From Bacillus sp. FJAT-45037 (GTDB lineage: Bacteria; Bacillota; Bacilli; Bacillales; Bacillaceae_D), in assembly GCF_002797325.1 (NCBI RefSeq), contig NZ_KZ454938.1:2926267-2990266 (forward strand): a stretch of DNA of 64,000 nt, in the 5' to 3' direction. Below, piece by piece: positions 45,889-57,681 of this stretch. The notes beneath the pieces were generated by a model. The model did not search any database. It was not told where the DNA came from and saw nothing but the letters and a program-made list of their open reading frames with translations. The position numbers were made by a program, and so were the translations under genes. Numbering within the stretch: the first letter of the stretch is position 1; every line of letters begins with the position of its first letter.

Positions 45889-46677
45889 GACTGTGATTGG
45901 CGTTGGTGTAAGTGGATCCGTATCAAAAACATGAAACTCTTCACCGACAGCCATCCCTTGTTCTTTCAACACTTGCTCAACAGTTAACCGAGCCAATTCC
46001 TTCATGTTATTGTCTAGACTTAAATGCGCTAAGTAGATGCGGCTCGTTTGATCAGTGATTACTTCAGATAGGGCGAGCGCGGCATCTTCATTGCATACAT
46101 GGCCTACATCACTTAGTATTCTTCGTTTCACATTCCAAGGATATCGTCCCATCCTGAGCATATTTAAATCATGGTTGGATTCAAAAATGTACATGTTAGC
46201 ACCTTTAACCGTACCCTTAATTCTTTCACTCACATAGCCCATGTCTGTGGCGAGTACGAGCTTTTTTCCCTCGTGATGAAAACAAAAAAACATTGGCTCT
46301 GCTGCGTCATGAGAAACACCGAATGACTCAACATCGAGGTTGCCAAATGCCTTAACCTCTTCTGTACCAAAAATGAATTTTTGCTCTGTTGAAATCGTCC
46401 CAATCTTACCTTCCATCGCCGCCCATGTTTTTTCATTGGCATAGATCGGTACTTTATGCTTTCTAGCAAAGATTCCGACTCCTTTAATATGATCACTATG
46501 CTCATGACTCACAAGGATTCCGTCGAGATCTTTTGGATTTCGTCCAACTTCAGAAAATAGTTCATCCATCTTCTTACCACTTAACCCCGCATCAATGAGT
46601 AGTCGTTTCTCATTGGTTTCGACATACACTGCATTCCCGGTACTTCCACTTGCCAACACACTAAAACGTAACGCCAT
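45883..46677 (-). CDS. walJ: WalJ/YycJ, metallo-beta-lactamase fold protein
   Basis: A 264-residue cytoplasmic MBL-fold hydrolase. The metal ligands lie in [11 protein letters not shown] (HxHxDH) near residue 57, then H in [10 protein letters not shown] and in [10 protein letters not shown]. The [13 protein letters not shown] opening is characteristic of the YycJ group. It is linked to coordination of cell division with replication and DNA repair in Firmicutes. It is the last gene of the walRKHIJ operon; the spacing to walI is about 30 bases, and a terminator follows. Confidence 0.95.
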   Translation of the reverse strand: MALRFSVLASGSTGNAVYVETNEKRLLIDAGLSGKKMDELFSEVGRNPKDLDGILVSHEHSDHIKGVGIFARKHKVPIYANEKTWAAMEGKIGTISTEQKFIFGTEEVKAFGNLDVESFGVSHDAAEPMFFCFHHEGKKLVLATDMGYVSERIKGTVKGANMYIFESNHDLNMLRMGRYPWNVKRRILSDVGHVCNEDAALALSEVITDQTSRIYLAHLSLDNNMKELARLTVEQVLKEQGMAVGEEFHVFDTDPLTPTPITVV

Positions 46678-46706
46678 TGCGACTCACTCCCATGTATACC
46701 TACTGC

Positions 46707-47477
46707 TTATGATAATTGTTGAATTTCTGGGTTGATTGCATGGACAAGATACGTTTCTCCTTCTACGGTGACACGCCACATCGGTGCAAAAACTTGTGCC
46801 CCACCTTGTGGACTATAGAAGCTGTAATACCCAAATTCAACTAAGGTTACAGTATCATTAACGCCAATATGTTGAGCGTTTAATAATACTTCGATTGCTT
46901 TTATGCTTGATAAAACTTCACGCTCTCTACCCGTTGGCTCAAACTCATAGTAGCTCTGTTGATAACCAATCAGATTACCATCATCATTTAATTGCAAGAT
47001 CAACGGCTCTGCTTCAAACGCATACGCCGTCGTCCCTTCATACGTTTGCTGGAGAAGAACCCGTCTATCCTCTGAATCAAAACGTGCAAACTGATAGTTT
47101 GATCCGTTTGTAACATACGTATTTAAGAACTGATTTAAATCTTGGGCGAATTGACCTTCTCGTAATTCATATGGTTCGTCTAAAACAGAAATAATCGTTG
47201 AGCCATCTCTTAAGCTTACCTCTTGATTATTTAGCGTGTTCAATTCCGATTCACTAAAAGGCATCATTTTTCCAAGCACGTGACCGGCCTCAATCGTATC
47301 TTCAGGCAACTCGACATCGATCTGAACATTATTATCACGTAATACTTCTTGAATGGATGCTTGAGCAATCATATTCATCTGGTTCGAATTGTTTTTCTCG
47401 ATTAATTGCCAGATGAGAAAGATATTTAGAAAGAGGAAGGTGATGATGAAAATGGTTTTTGTCCGATTCCAATTCAT
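46707..47477 (-). CDS. walI: WalI/YycI, WalK regulator
   Basis: A 256-residue protein with one N-terminal TM helix (TIFIITFLFLNIFLIWQLIE, residues about 8-27) and an extracellular domain. It interacts with WalH and WalK in the membrane to restrain the kinase. WALH and WalI share a fold; the late part has FGYYSFYSPQGGAQVFAPMW. Its start overlaps the stop of walH by 4 bases, so the genes are translationally coupled. Confidence 0.93.
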   Translation of the reverse strand: MNWNRTKTIFIITFLFLNIFLIWQLIEKNNSNQMNMIAQASIQEVLRDNNVQIDVELPEDTIEAGHVLGKMMPFSESELNTLNNQEVSLRDGSTIISVLDEPYELREGQFAQDLNQFLNTYVTNGSNYQFARFDSEDRRVLLQQTYEGTTAYAFEAEPLILQLNDDGNLIGYQQSYYEFEPTGREREVLSSIKAIEVLLNAQHIGVNDTVTLVEFGYYSFYSPQGGAQVFAPMWRVTVEGETYLVHAINPEIQQLS

Positions 47478-48799
47478 TGAACACCCTCCCCGTGTAATTC
47501 TTGATCAAACGTCACCTTTTGCCATTTTCCATCATATAAAACGTACCAATACGGTTCTAATGTAACGAGTGATACATTCTGTTTTTTCATCTCGTACCCA
47601 ATCATGACCTTCTCTAGCATCTTCGTCTGAAAATATTCTTGCTGGCGTAACCGCTGAAGAACGTCTTCACCAGATGGAAGTTCGACACGTTGAATCGCAT
47701 TAATCGGCAGACTATCTAAATCAAATAGAGGACGTTCGTAGTTAATGATTTGCGATCCGACTCGGCTAACCTTCAATCTCATCATACTCTGCCCTTCATA
47801 ACTAATCACTGGGACACCGTCAATATGAAGTAAATACTCGGCTTCTTCACGAACATCGGCAGACGTCCAGTTGGCAAGGAGGTATGGATCTGACCACCCT
47901 CCATGACTATTAATGAAATCAAAACTGCTTTGGACGATGTGACTGCTACTACGATCCTGATTTTCTGAAAATAATGGGTTGTTGTAATCCATAAACTCTC
48001 CATCATTTCGTAGCTGGATAATTCGGTTTCCATCTGTATACGACTCAGAAGAATCAGCGAAATTAGCCCGGACCGAGTTTGGCTCATTAAACAACTCGTC
48101 TATAAAAAAATTCACATTAAGTGGGCTCGTTGTATACGTAACTTTTTCTACTTCGGTAGGTTCAGTCGGCACATAGAGATGTTGGTAAAGCTGAGAAGAA
48201 GAGACACCCCGATGAACGGAAGTAACAGGCGTATACTCTCCTCTTACTAACTGTTCAAATGCCTCGAATTCAACCGTTGTCTCGACTTCAATGACACGCG
48301 CTTCCTCAACCGAGAGCATCTGCATACCAATCTCTTCTTCTGACGTGTCCTGATAAACAAATAACCGGTCCACTTCAGCTATCGGTACATTGAACTCGTC
48401 CCGATCGACATTGAACATCGCTAGAAAGATATCCGTTGGAATCGGCGTTGGAAAGATCACTTCTACCCCTGCACGCACTTGTTGTTTTGGAAAAGGTCCT
48501 GTAGCTAACATATCGCCTTCTGCTAGTTCAGCCCCTAATAGTATGTCATAAAACTGTTGAAATTCTTCTTGTCCTCTAGAGATCATCGCGGTCTCGCCAT
48601 CGATAAATGTAATCAATTGCTCCGGCTGGATGACCTCACTAAGTCTTAGCTCTTCACTAATGAGAGACGCTCGTTCTGACTCTTCGGTTTCTCCTAAGAA
48701 ATTGATATCTGGCTGAAAGGTCCACAACTGCCACGTTAGAACAATACTTAAACCAACAAGTCCAATGAGTAACCCTGTTTTAACGTGCTCGTAGCTCAT
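47474..48799 (-). CDS. walH: WalH/YycH, WalK regulator
   Basis: A 441-residue protein with one N-terminal TM helix (GLLIGLVGLSIVLTWQLW) and a large extracellular region. Landmarks are the WQLWTFQPDINFL segment and VTSVHRGVSSSQLYQHLYVP. It is a negative regulator of WalK. The start overlaps the stop of walK by 4 bases and its end overlaps walI, giving the standard tight operon. Confidence 0.93.
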   Translation of the reverse strand: MSYEHVKTGLLIGLVGLSIVLTWQLWTFQPDINFLGETEESERASLISEELRLSEVIQPEQLITFIDGETAMISRGQEEFQQFYDILLGAELAEGDMLATGPFPKQQVRAGVEVIFPTPIPTDIFLAMFNVDRDEFNVPIAEVDRLFVYQDTSEEEIGMQMLSVEEARVIEVETTVEFEAFEQLVRGEYTPVTSVHRGVSSSQLYQHLYVPTEPTEVEKVTYTTSPLNVNFFIDELFNEPNSVRANFADSSESYTDGNRIIQLRNDGEFMDYNNPLFSENQDRSSSHIVQSSFDFINSHGGWSDPYLLANWTSADVREEAEYLLHIDGVPVISYEGQSMMRLKVSRVGSQIINYERPLFDLDSLPINAIQRVELPSGEDVLQRLRQQEYFQTKMLEKVMIGYEMKKQNVSLVTLEPYWYVLYDGKWQKVTFDQELHGEGVQ

Positions 48800-50619
48800 G
48801 CCTCTCCCCCCTTAAACGTTGAGTAAGGCAAAGTAAAGTAAATGGTTGTCCCTGCTCCATATTCACTACTGACCCAAATTTCACCGTTGTGAGCGTGGAC
48901 AAGTTCTTTTGCAATTGCTAAACCAAGACCTGTGCCACCTACACTTCTAGCACGTGCTTTATCGACACGATAGAAACGATCAAAAATCTTCGTTTGGTTT
49001 TCACGAGGTATCCCCATTCCTTCATCCGAAATACTCACACGTACATTATGCCCTTGATGAAGAAGTGTGGTCGTAATGTTACCACCTTCAGGCGAATATT
49101 TCATGGCATTGGAAATGATATTATCAATGACTTGTGTTAATTTATCTTGGTCGATTTCGACATAGGTCGGATGATTAGAGATGTGACGAGTGAAATGAAT
49201 ATTTCTGCCTTGTGCCACCATTTCAAAACGATCAATCACTTCATTTAAGAACTGACCAAAATCGACCCATGCCATAGTCAAACGGTAATCATGACTATCT
49301 ATTTTCGATAATTGCAAGAGGTCATTAACCAGACGTATCATCCGCTCTGTCTCGTTCTGTGTAACTCCAATAAATCTCGGAGCTAATTCTTTATCTTCTA
49401 ACGCCCCGTCCGCAAGAGCTTCTAAGTAACTTCTCATGGTCGTCAAAGGTGTTCTAAGCTCATGTGATACATTGGCTACAAACTCACGTCGTTCTTGCTC
49501 AATTTTCTCTTGCTCTGTGACATCATGAAGAACGGTAATAATCCCATTGATAGGCCCTTCATCCTCTTGAATAACGGAGAAATTCGCTTCGATTAGAAAC
49601 TCATGTTTTTCATCACCAAAATCAAGGAGAATGGAGTCCATTTGTTCATAAAGGTCATCAAGTGTGTACTCATTAGGTAAACGCAGAACCTCTGGTAAGG
49701 GCTGCTTGATGACTTCATAACTCTGTAAGCCAAGAAGCTCTTCAGCACGCTTATTCATCAAAATGATCTTGCCATTTTGATCAGTAGCGATCACACCATC
49801 TGTCATATGAGCCAGGACAGAGCTTAGTTTCTTCTGCTCTCTTGCTCTGGTCGCTGTTGCATCTTGCAATTTATTGGTTAACTCGTTAAAAGAAGAAGCT
49901 AATTGACCAATTTCATCTGTACTATAAACCATCACTTGTCTCGAAAAATCACCATGGCCCATACGTAACGCTTGCTTTCGCATATCCATAATGGGTGCTG
50001 TAATCGTCCTAGCTAGTAGGATGACCAGTACTGCTGTAATGAGAAGGGCAATGACCGTACCACTAAGTAAGATCCCATTGATTTGCTTCATTTGATCATA
50101 AATCTCTTCCATCGATGATTCAATATAGATCGCACCAATAGGGGTATTGTCAGGGTCTTTAATTGGCACGGCTAACACTTGTACCCGATCCCCTGTTTGA
50201 GGATCTCTCATCATCGCCTCATCGACAACCCCAAGAAGCGCTCGTTTCACCCGATACTTAGTCGTCTGTTGCCCAACAATATGTCGATTAGCAAAATTTG
50301 AAGTACTTAAAATCTCACTGTTGCCACCAATGATTTGAACTTCTGCATTCGGTATCGTAAACGTCTCTCTTAATAAGGCATTAATGTCTGTTTTTAACGT
50401 ACTAGCATCTTCTCTTGGCTCTAACATTTCCTGAGCCACATTATAACCAAGTAGATTTGCACGCTCCGTGAGCATTTGATAGTGGTTATTAACCAATTGC
50501 TCTTCTAATTTTCCTGTAAAATACACACCTATGATTTGCATCGCCATAAAAATCAGCAACACATAGATAATAATCAGCTTAAATTGTATTGATTTGAAAA
50601 ATCCAACCTTACGATCCAT
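48796..50619 (-). CDS. walK: WalK/YycG, essential cell-wall sensor histidine kinase
   Basis: A 607-residue kinase. Two TM helices (about 13-33 and 183-203) flank an extracellular Cache/PAS domain. HAMP (about 204-256), PAS (about 262-370), HisKA and HATPase domains follow. The acceptor His is in FVANVSHELRTPLTTMRSYL, and the ATP site has NIISNAMKYSPEGG and GTGLGLAIAKELV. The start was set at the ATG overlapping the walR stop by one base (TAATG). It senses the state of cell-wall metabolism and phosphorylates WalR. Confidence 0.97.
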   Translation of the reverse strand: MDRKVGFFKSIQFKLIIIYVLLIFMAMQIIGVYFTGKLEEQLVNNHYQMLTERANLLGYNVAQEMLEPREDASTLKTDINALLRETFTIPNAEVQIIGGNSEILSTSNFANRHIVGQQTTKYRVKRALLGVVDEAMMRDPQTGDRVQVLAVPIKDPDNTPIGAIYIESSMEEIYDQMKQINGILLSGTVIALLITAVLVILLARTITAPIMDMRKQALRMGHGDFSRQVMVYSTDEIGQLASSFNELTNKLQDATATRAREQKKLSSVLAHMTDGVIATDQNGKIILMNKRAEELLGLQSYEVIKQPLPEVLRLPNEYTLDDLYEQMDSILLDFGDEKHEFLIEANFSVIQEDEGPINGIITVLHDVTEQEKIEQERREFVANVSHELRTPLTTMRSYLEALADGALEDKELAPRFIGVTQNETERMIRLVNDLLQLSKIDSHDYRLTMAWVDFGQFLNEVIDRFEMVAQGRNIHFTRHISNHPTYVEIDQDKLTQVIDNIISNAMKYSPEGGNITTTLLHQGHNVRVSISDEGMGIPRENQTKIFDRFYRVDKARARSVGGTGLGLAIAKELVHAHNGEIWVSSEYGAGTTIYFTLPYSTFKGGEA

Positions 50620-51329
50620 TAACGCTGTCCCGACTCTTCTGGTGTTGAAAGGTAGTAGCCGACTCCACGTCTTGTAATAATCCATGTTGGATAACTTGGA
50701 TTATCTTCGACTTTTTCACGAAGTCTACGCACGGTCACATCAACTGTTCGTACATCACCGAAGTAGTCATATCCCCACACAGCTTGTAGCAAATGCTCAC
50801 GCGTCATCACTTGCCCAAGATGCTTTGCTAAATAATGAATGAGTTCAAACTCACGGTGAGTCAGCTCAATCGTATCTCCGCGTCTTTTTACTTGATAGGC
50901 ATCAGGGTAAATAATAAGGTCCCCGACCATAAGCTCTTTTTGCGTAGAAACATCCTCTGCCCCAGATTTCCTGCGACGAAGATTGGCTTTAACACGTGCA
51001 AGCAGTTCTCTTGTGCTAAACGGTTTTGTGACATAATCATCGGCACCGAGCTCTAGTCCTAACACTTTATCAATCTCAGAATCTTTTGCAGTTAGCATAA
51101 TAATCGGTACATCGGAGCTTTTTCTCACTTCACGACAGACTTCCATCCCGTCTTTATGCGGTAACATAATATCTAATAGAATAAGATTTGGTTCTACTTT
51201 TTTAAATTCTTCTATTGCTTGCAAACCATCATACGCACAAACAACTTCGAAGCCTTCTTTTTCTAAATTAAATTTTAAAATATCAGCGATTGGCTTTTCA
51301 TCATCTACTACTAGAATTCGTTTATCCAT
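50619..51329 (-). CDS. walR: WalR/YycF, essential OmpR-family response regulator
   Basis: A 236-residue regulator. The receiver domain (1-118) has the acceptor Asp in [13 protein letters not shown] and the Lys in VTKPFS. The OmpR winged helix (about 130-232) ends in [18 protein letters not shown] and TRRGVGYYL. It controls autolysin and cell-wall genes. It is the first gene of the wal operon, preceded by the tRNA cluster. GGAGCG lies before the ATG at a usual distance. Confidence 0.98.
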   Translation of the reverse strand: MDKRILVVDDEKPIADILKFNLEKEGFEVVCAYDGLQAIEEFKKVEPNLILLDIMLPHKDGMEVCREVRKSSDVPIIMLTAKDSEIDKVLGLELGADDYVTKPFSTRELLARVKANLRRRKSGAEDVSTQKELMVGDLIIYPDAYQVKRRGDTIELTHREFELIHYLAKHLGQVMTREHLLQAVWGYDYFGDVRTVDVTVRRLREKVEDNPSYPTWIITRRGVGYYLSTPEESGQR

Positions 51330-51557
51330 TCATAATCGCTCCTGTCCTACAAGGTCTTTATCCACATTCTAACACAACTACCTTAACAAGTAGCGGAAAA
51401 GGGTCATCTAACCGTGGATCGGTTTCGCTTCTTTTTCTCTCGTTTATCTAACACTCTCGTTCATCGTGCCATTTTGTTTTTTACATACAAAAAAAGCCCC
51501 TGCTAAAACAGAGACAAAATAAAAAAATCGTGCCTATGCACGTATAATGGTTAAAAC

Positions 51558-51633
<76 letters not shown>

Positions 51634-51638
51634 AAAAG

Positions 51639-51714
51639 TGGTGGCTTGGGACGGAATCGAACCGCCGACACATGGATTTTCAGTCCATTGCTCTACCGAC
51701 TGAGCTACCAAGCC
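51639..51714 (-). tRNA. tRNA-Phe (anticodon GAA)
   Basis: A 76-base gene including CCA. The anticodon arm ATGGACTGAAAATCCAT carries GAA, and the acceptor GGCTTGG pairs with CCAAGCC. Confidence 0.95.
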
Positions 51715-51763
51715 ATTTGTTTGGTCATGTACCATAATACCAGATTTTATCGTTAAAGTAAAA

Positions 51764-51840
51764 TGGCGGTCCGGACGGGACTCGAACCCGCGACCTCCTG
51801 CGTGACAGGCAGGCATTCTAACCAACTGAACTACCGGACC
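51764..51840 (-). tRNA. tRNA-Asp (anticodon GTC)
   Basis: A 77-base gene. The anticodon arm CCTGCCTGTCACGCAGG carries GTC, and the acceptor GGTCCGG pairs with CCGGACC. Confidence 0.95.
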
Positions 51841-51857
51841 AATTTGAAAATATGTAA

Positions 51858-51932
51858 TGGTGACCCGTACGGGATTCGAACCCGTGATACCGCCGTGAAA
51901 GGGCGGTGTCTTAACCACTTGACCAACGGGCC
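51858..51932 (-). tRNA. tRNA-Glu (anticodon TTC)
   Basis: A 75-base gene including CCA. The anticodon arm CCGCCCTTTCACGGCGG carries TTC, and the acceptor GGCCCGT pairs with ACGGGTC. Confidence 0.95.
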
Positions 51933-51954
51933 ATTCTTAAATACATGTAAAAAA

Positions 51955-52030
51955 TGGTGAGCCATGAAGGATTCGAACCTTCGACCCTCTGATTAAAAGT
52001 CAGATGCTCTACCAACTGAGCTAATGGCTC
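51955..52030 (-). tRNA. tRNA-Lys (anticodon TTT)
   Basis: A 76-base gene including CCA, the first transcribed of the cluster. The anticodon arm TCTGACTTTTAATCAGA carries TTT, and the acceptor GAGCCAT pairs with ATGGCTC. Confidence 0.95.
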
Positions 52031-52223
52031 GTACTATTTCATTCGCTTCAACTCTCAGCGACAAGAATAATCTTACCATAGCACCGATTGACGTGCAACC
52101 CTTTTTAAAAACTTTTTGAAAAAAGTTTTTAATATGTTTTGGCGCTCATTAAAGAATAGCGAATAATGACGAAGGATGCAACAGTTTTTTTTCAATATCT
52201 AACATAAGCTTCATAAATGAAAG

Positions 52224-52259
52224 AAAGCCATCTAAACCTAGAGAATAGATGGCTTCGGC
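52224..52259 (-). terminator. Terminator of purA
   Basis: AAGCCATCTA pairs with TAGATGGCTT around an 11-base loop, immediately past the purA stop codon at 52264, with T residues following. Confidence 0.75.
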
Positions 52260-52263
52260 GATC

Positions 52264-53589
<1,326 letters not shown>

Positions 53590-53637
53590 TCAAAATTCAT
53601 TGATCATTATATCAACTTATTGGAAATCAGTCAACAA

Positions 53638-53680
53638 AACACGAACATTTATTTAAGGTGTGTCAATTTCGTTCGTATGA
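53638..53680 (-). promoter_or_regulatory. Probable PurR operator (two inverted PurBoxes) of purA
   Basis: ACACGAACATTTA carries CGAAC at 53642-53646 and AATTTCGTTCGTAT carries the inverted GTTCG at 53671-53675. The 24-base gap between the two cores and the flanking A/T bases agree with the B. subtilis PurBox pair. It lies about 90-130 bases upstream of the purA start. Confidence 0.55.
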
Positions 53681-53746
53681 TCCTTTTCCTTCGACCACTT
53701 TAAAACAGGTACTAATTAGCTTTTCCTCACTTAAGAAAATACATCC

Positions 53747-53784
53747 AAAAAAATCTGCTCTTATACCAGAGCAGATTTTTTTAT
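53747..53784 (-). terminator. Terminator of dnaC
   Basis: AAAAATCTGCTC pairs with GAGCAGATTTTT, followed by a T run on the minus strand. Confidence 0.85.
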
Positions 53785-53788
53785 GATC

Positions 53789-55153
53789 CTAAGCACCCGG
53801 TGGCATACTTCTTTCATCATGACGCCGATCGAGGTTTACGAATTTATTAAATTCTTTTACGAAAGCTAACTCAACGGTACCTACTGGACCATTACGCTGC
53901 TTAGCAATGATGATTTCGATAATATTTTGATTCTCGGACTCTTTATCGTAATAGTCATCACGGTATAAAAAGGCAACAATATCAGCATCTTGCTCAATAC
54001 TTCCCGATTCACGAATATCCGACATCATCGGACGCTTATCTTGTCGGGACTCAACCCCACGCGAAAGCTGAGAAAGAGCAATGACGGGAACTTCTAACTC
54101 ACGAGCGATCGCTTTAAGTGTTCTTGAGATTTCGGAAACTTCTTGTTGACGATTTTCTCCGCTGCGACCGTTTCCTTGAATCAACTGTAAATAATCAATC
54201 ATAATCATCCCAAGTCCTTGCTCTTGCTTAAGGCGTCTACATTTTGCTCGAATATCGTTTACTTTTATACCAGGGGTATCATCAATATAAATACCGGCTT
54301 TTGCAAGACTTCCCATCGCCATCGTTAGCTTCTGCCAATCCTCTGATGTGAGGGCACCTGTACGCATTCTTTGGGCATCGATGTTTCCTTCTGCACAAAG
54401 CATACGTTGAACTAGCTGGCTTGCGCCCATTTCTAAACTAAAGATCGCCACATTCTCGCTTGTCTTCGTAGCGACGTTTTGAGCAATATTTAGAGCAAAA
54501 GCAGTCTTACCTACCGACGGACGAGCAGCCACGATGATTAAGTCATTACGTTGGAAACCTGCTGTCATCTTGTCTAACTCCATAAAACCAGTTGGGATAC
54601 CTGTAATATCACCTTTTTGATTTTGCAAGAGTTCAATTTGATCATACGTTTCCACTAAAACATCTTTAATTGAGATAAAAGCACTGGTGTTTTTACGCTG
54701 CGCAATATCTAAGATGGTTTTCTCCGCGTCATCTAAGATCGCATCGACTTCATCTTCACTCGTATAACCATCAGCAGCGATATTCGTTGCGACACGAATC
54801 AATCGGCGTAAAACGGACTTCTCTTCGACGATGCGACTATAGTATTCGACGTTCGCTGCGGTTGGAACAGCATTTGCTAGATCACTAAGATAATTCATGC
54901 CACCAATTTCTTCTAACCACTTACGATCTTGTAGTTCAGATGTAACAGTGACTAAATCAACTGGTTCGCCCTTTTCTGCAAGGTCAAGCATGACTTCATA
55001 CACACGCTGATGTGCTGCTCGGTAGAAGTCTTCTGGCAATAGTTTTTCAGATGCTGTAACGAGGGCACCATCTGCTAAAAAAATCGCTCCAAGTACTGCT
55101 TGCTCAGCTTCGATATTTTGTGGTGGGGTACGATCAGCAAATAAATCGCTCAT
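53789..55153 (-). CDS. dnaC: Replicative DNA helicase (DnaB family, DnaC in Bacillus)
   Basis: A 454-residue hexameric helicase of the replication fork. The N-terminal domain (about 10-115) has PPQNIEAEQAVLGAIFL. The RecA-like C-terminal part has the Walker A ARPSVGKTAFAL near 215, Walker B GMIMIDYLQLI near 315 and LSQLSRGVESR. The ATG at 55153 follows AGGAAAGG; an in-frame codon at 55174 is upstream of the ribosome site. rplI and gdpP lie upstream on the same strand. Confidence 0.97.
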   Translation of the reverse strand: MSDLFADRTPPQNIEAEQAVLGAIFLADGALVTASEKLLPEDFYRAAHQRVYEVMLDLAEKGEPVDLVTVTSELQDRKWLEEIGGMNYLSDLANAVPTAANVEYYSRIVEEKSVLRRLIRVATNIAADGYTSEDEVDAILDDAEKTILDIAQRKNTSAFISIKDVLVETYDQIELLQNQKGDITGIPTGFMELDKMTAGFQRNDLIIVAARPSVGKTAFALNIAQNVATKTSENVAIFSLEMGASQLVQRMLCAEGNIDAQRMRTGALTSEDWQKLTMAMGSLAKAGIYIDDTPGIKVNDIRAKCRRLKQEQGLGMIMIDYLQLIQGNGRSGENRQQEVSEISRTLKAIARELEVPVIALSQLSRGVESRQDKRPMMSDIRESGSIEQDADIVAFLYRDDYYDKESENQNIIEIIIAKQRNGPVGTVELAFVKEFNKFVNLDRRHDERSMPPGA

Positions 55154-55259
55154 AATCATTTTTCCTTTCCTCAAGAATGAAAAAGTCTGACCTTACTAGG
55201 AATTGCAAGATATTCTTGACTCCTAGAGATCAGACCCATTGATCCATCTTTGATATAGT

Positions 55260-55703
55260 TTATTCTTCTACAACATGTACTTTGACTGTCGCAATGACTT
55301 CTGGATGAATTTTAATCGGTACATTTGTATATCCCATTGAACGGATTGGGTCGTTAAGCATAATTTTACGCTTATCTACCTTCATATTCATAGAGGAAAG
55401 TGTTTCCGCTATTTGTTTCGTTGATACAGCACCGAACAAGCGACCACCCTCACCTGATTTCGCTTTAATTTCTACAGTAATTGATTCTAGTTCTTTTTTG
55501 TAATCAATAGCAGCTTGAAGTTCTTCTTCTGCTTTTTTCTTTTCACTATTTTTTTGAGCATTTAAGTTGGCCATAGCCCCTTTAGTCGCTTCAACGGCTA
55601 GATTATTAGGTAGGAGGTAGTTACGCGCATACCCTTCTGACACATTTTTTGCTTCTCCCTTTTTCCCTTTACCCTTTACATCTTCTAGAAAAATTACTTT
55701 CAT
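55260..55703 (-). CDS. rplI: 50S ribosomal protein L9
   Basis: A 147-residue protein: [39 protein letters not shown], a long connecting helix, and a C-terminal domain ending [15 protein letters not shown]. It binds 23S rRNA at the base of the L1 stalk. It follows gdpP after 2 bases, and its start is likely coupled to it. Confidence 0.97.
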   Translation of the reverse strand: MKVIFLEDVKGKGKKGEAKNVSEGYARNYLLPNNLAVEATKGAMANLNAQKNSEKKKAEEELQAAIDYKKELESITVEIKAKSGEGGRLFGAVSTKQIAETLSSMNMKVDKRKIMLNDPIRSMGYTNVPIKIHPEVIATVKVHVVEE

Positions 55704-55705
55704 CG

Positions 55706-57670
55706 TTATTGTCCCCCTTCTAAACTTTCATCAATGGCTTGTTGTAGCTTCTCTCTTGCCTCTTCAAGTGTTACATCTTGCAGTTGCGTGGCGGCATTAG
55801 ATAAATGGCCTCCACCTTGAAGACGTTCCATAATTAACTGTACATTAACATCACCAAGTGAGCGTGCACTAATGCTCACTAGTTCATCTTTTCGTTTTGA
55901 AACAACAAAGGATGCAGAGACATCTTTCATCGTTAATAACGTATCAGCTGCTTGCGCAATCACAATTTGACTAAGGATCTCTTGCTCCCCGGCTACAGCA
56001 ATCGCCATTCCATCTCTGTAGATCTCAGCCGTTTCAATAAGCTTCGCTCGTTTCACATACTGTTGCATGTCTTCTTTTAAGAGCTTTTGGACAAGTGTTG
56101 TGTCTGCGCCATTTGTGCGAAGAAAGGATGCCGCATCAAACGTTCTCGAGCCCGTTCGAACAGCGAAACTTTTCGTATCAACAATGATGCCAGCAAGAAG
56201 AGCGGTTGCCTCAAGACTATCCATCTTTAATTGCTTCGGTTGATACTCTAGTAACTCGGTCACAAGCTCGGCTGTTGATGAAGCGTATGGCTCCATGTAA
56301 ACAAGGACAGGATCCTTGATAAATTCTTCTCCGCGTCTGTGATGGTCTAGAACAATAACTCGATCAACACGTGGCAGAAGTCTCGGTTCAATGACTAAAG
56401 AAGGTTTATGTGTATCAACGATGACAAGCAATGTTTCGTCTGTCACATAATCAAGAGCCTCTTCAGGTGTCACAAATTGTGACCATAGATCCTCATGATT
56501 CTCGACTTCCTCCATGAGCTTTTGCACATCATGATTGATGTCATTAGGGTCTAAAACAATAAAACCTTCTTTTCCATTCACTTCAGCGATCTTTAACACA
56601 CCGATAGAAGCACCAATCGCATCCATATCCGGGTTCTTATGCCCCATAACAATGACCCGGTCACTTTCAAGAACAAAATCACGTAGAGCATGCGAAATAA
56701 CTCTCGCTCGAACTCTTGTCCGCTTTTCCATCGCGTTTGATTTCCCGCCGTAAAAACGAACTTTACCATTCTTTTGTTTAATCGCGACCTGATCGCCCCC
56801 ACGACCGAGTGCTAAATCTAAACTTGATTGTGCAAGTTTACCTAACTCTCTTAATGAAGGTTCGCCTGTTCCGACACCGATACTAAGCGTAATCGGTACT
56901 TTTTCTTTCCCTGTTAATGTTCTAATCTCATCAAGGACATCAAAGCGAAGTTCCTCAATGTGCTGCAATGATTTAAAGTTCATAATAACGACAAAACGGT
57001 CAGATGCCGTGCGGCGAAGAAGAATGTCGTTTTCATTAGCCCAACTATTTAGAGCTGATGTCACTTGACTCATTAATCGACTTCTCACCTGATCTTCCAT
57101 TCCTTGCGTCACTTCATCATAATTGTCTAAATAAATAAGTCCAACGACTGTTTTTGTTTCTTCATATAACTCTTCTGTTTTTTCTTTCTCTGTAACATCT
57201 AAAAAATAAATTAATCTCTCCGGAGGTTCAAACGTCAAGTGATATGATCGTTCGCCAAGCGTAATGACTTCTGTTTCAACACCATCTTCAATCATTGAAT
57301 TTAAACCGTCATAAAGATCATCTAATTCTTTATCAATGAGATCATCGGCAATATGTTTACTAATATAAGGATTGATCCATTGAATCATCTTTTCATCATT
57401 ATAAAGGAGAATCCCTACAGGCATCTTGGTGACTGCATCTTCTCCTGCCCTATTTACACGATAAGATAGCGTAGAGATGTACGCTTCTAAATCACGCTCA
57501 AACGCATATCGAGCTTGAGACGTGTAGATGGCTAACACTCCTAATATGAATAAACCAATTACACCAACTTGCCAGTGGTAGACCATTAGCACACCGCTAA
57601 ATATTACTGCCACAGCAAATAGTGCAATGACGTGGTAGCCATGCCACCGCTTCATTAAGAACTTCGGCAT
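55706..57670 (-). CDS. gdpP: GdpP, cyclic-di-AMP phosphodiesterase
   Basis: A 654-residue membrane enzyme. Two TM helices (about 12-30 and 34-52) are followed by a degenerate PAS domain (about 80-150), a degenerate GGDEF domain (about 170-300) and the DHH domain with [14 protein letters not shown] near 345 and [13 protein letters not shown] near 420. The DHHA1 domain ends in [12 protein letters not shown]. It hydrolyses c-di-AMP and controls osmotic and wall stress. Mutations in it confer beta-lactam tolerance in relatives. It lies between yybS and rplI. Confidence 0.96.
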   Translation of the reverse strand: MPKFLMKRWHGYHVIALFAVAVIFSGVLMVYHWQVGVIGLFILGVLAIYTSQARYAFERDLEAYISTLSYRVNRAGEDAVTKMPVGILLYNDEKMIQWINPYISKHIADDLIDKELDDLYDGLNSMIEDGVETEVITLGERSYHLTFEPPERLIYFLDVTEKEKTEELYEETKTVVGLIYLDNYDEVTQGMEDQVRSRLMSQVTSALNSWANENDILLRRTASDRFVVIMNFKSLQHIEELRFDVLDEIRTLTGKEKVPITLSIGVGTGEPSLRELGKLAQSSLDLALGRGGDQVAIKQKNGKVRFYGGKSNAMEKRTRVRARVISHALRDFVLESDRVIVMGHKNPDMDAIGASIGVLKIAEVNGKEGFIVLDPNDINHDVQKLMEEVENHEDLWSQFVTPEEALDYVTDETLLVIVDTHKPSLVIEPRLLPRVDRVIVLDHHRRGEEFIKDPVLVYMEPYASSTAELVTELLEYQPKQLKMDSLEATALLAGIIVDTKSFAVRTGSRTFDAASFLRTNGADTTLVQKLLKEDMQQYVKRAKLIETAEIYRDGMAIAVAGEQEILSQIVIAQAADTLLTMKDVSASFVVSKRKDELVSISARSLGDVNVQLIMERLQGGGHLSNAATQLQDVTLEEAREKLQQAIDESLEGGQ

Positions 57671-57681
57671 AGTGTCAGCTC

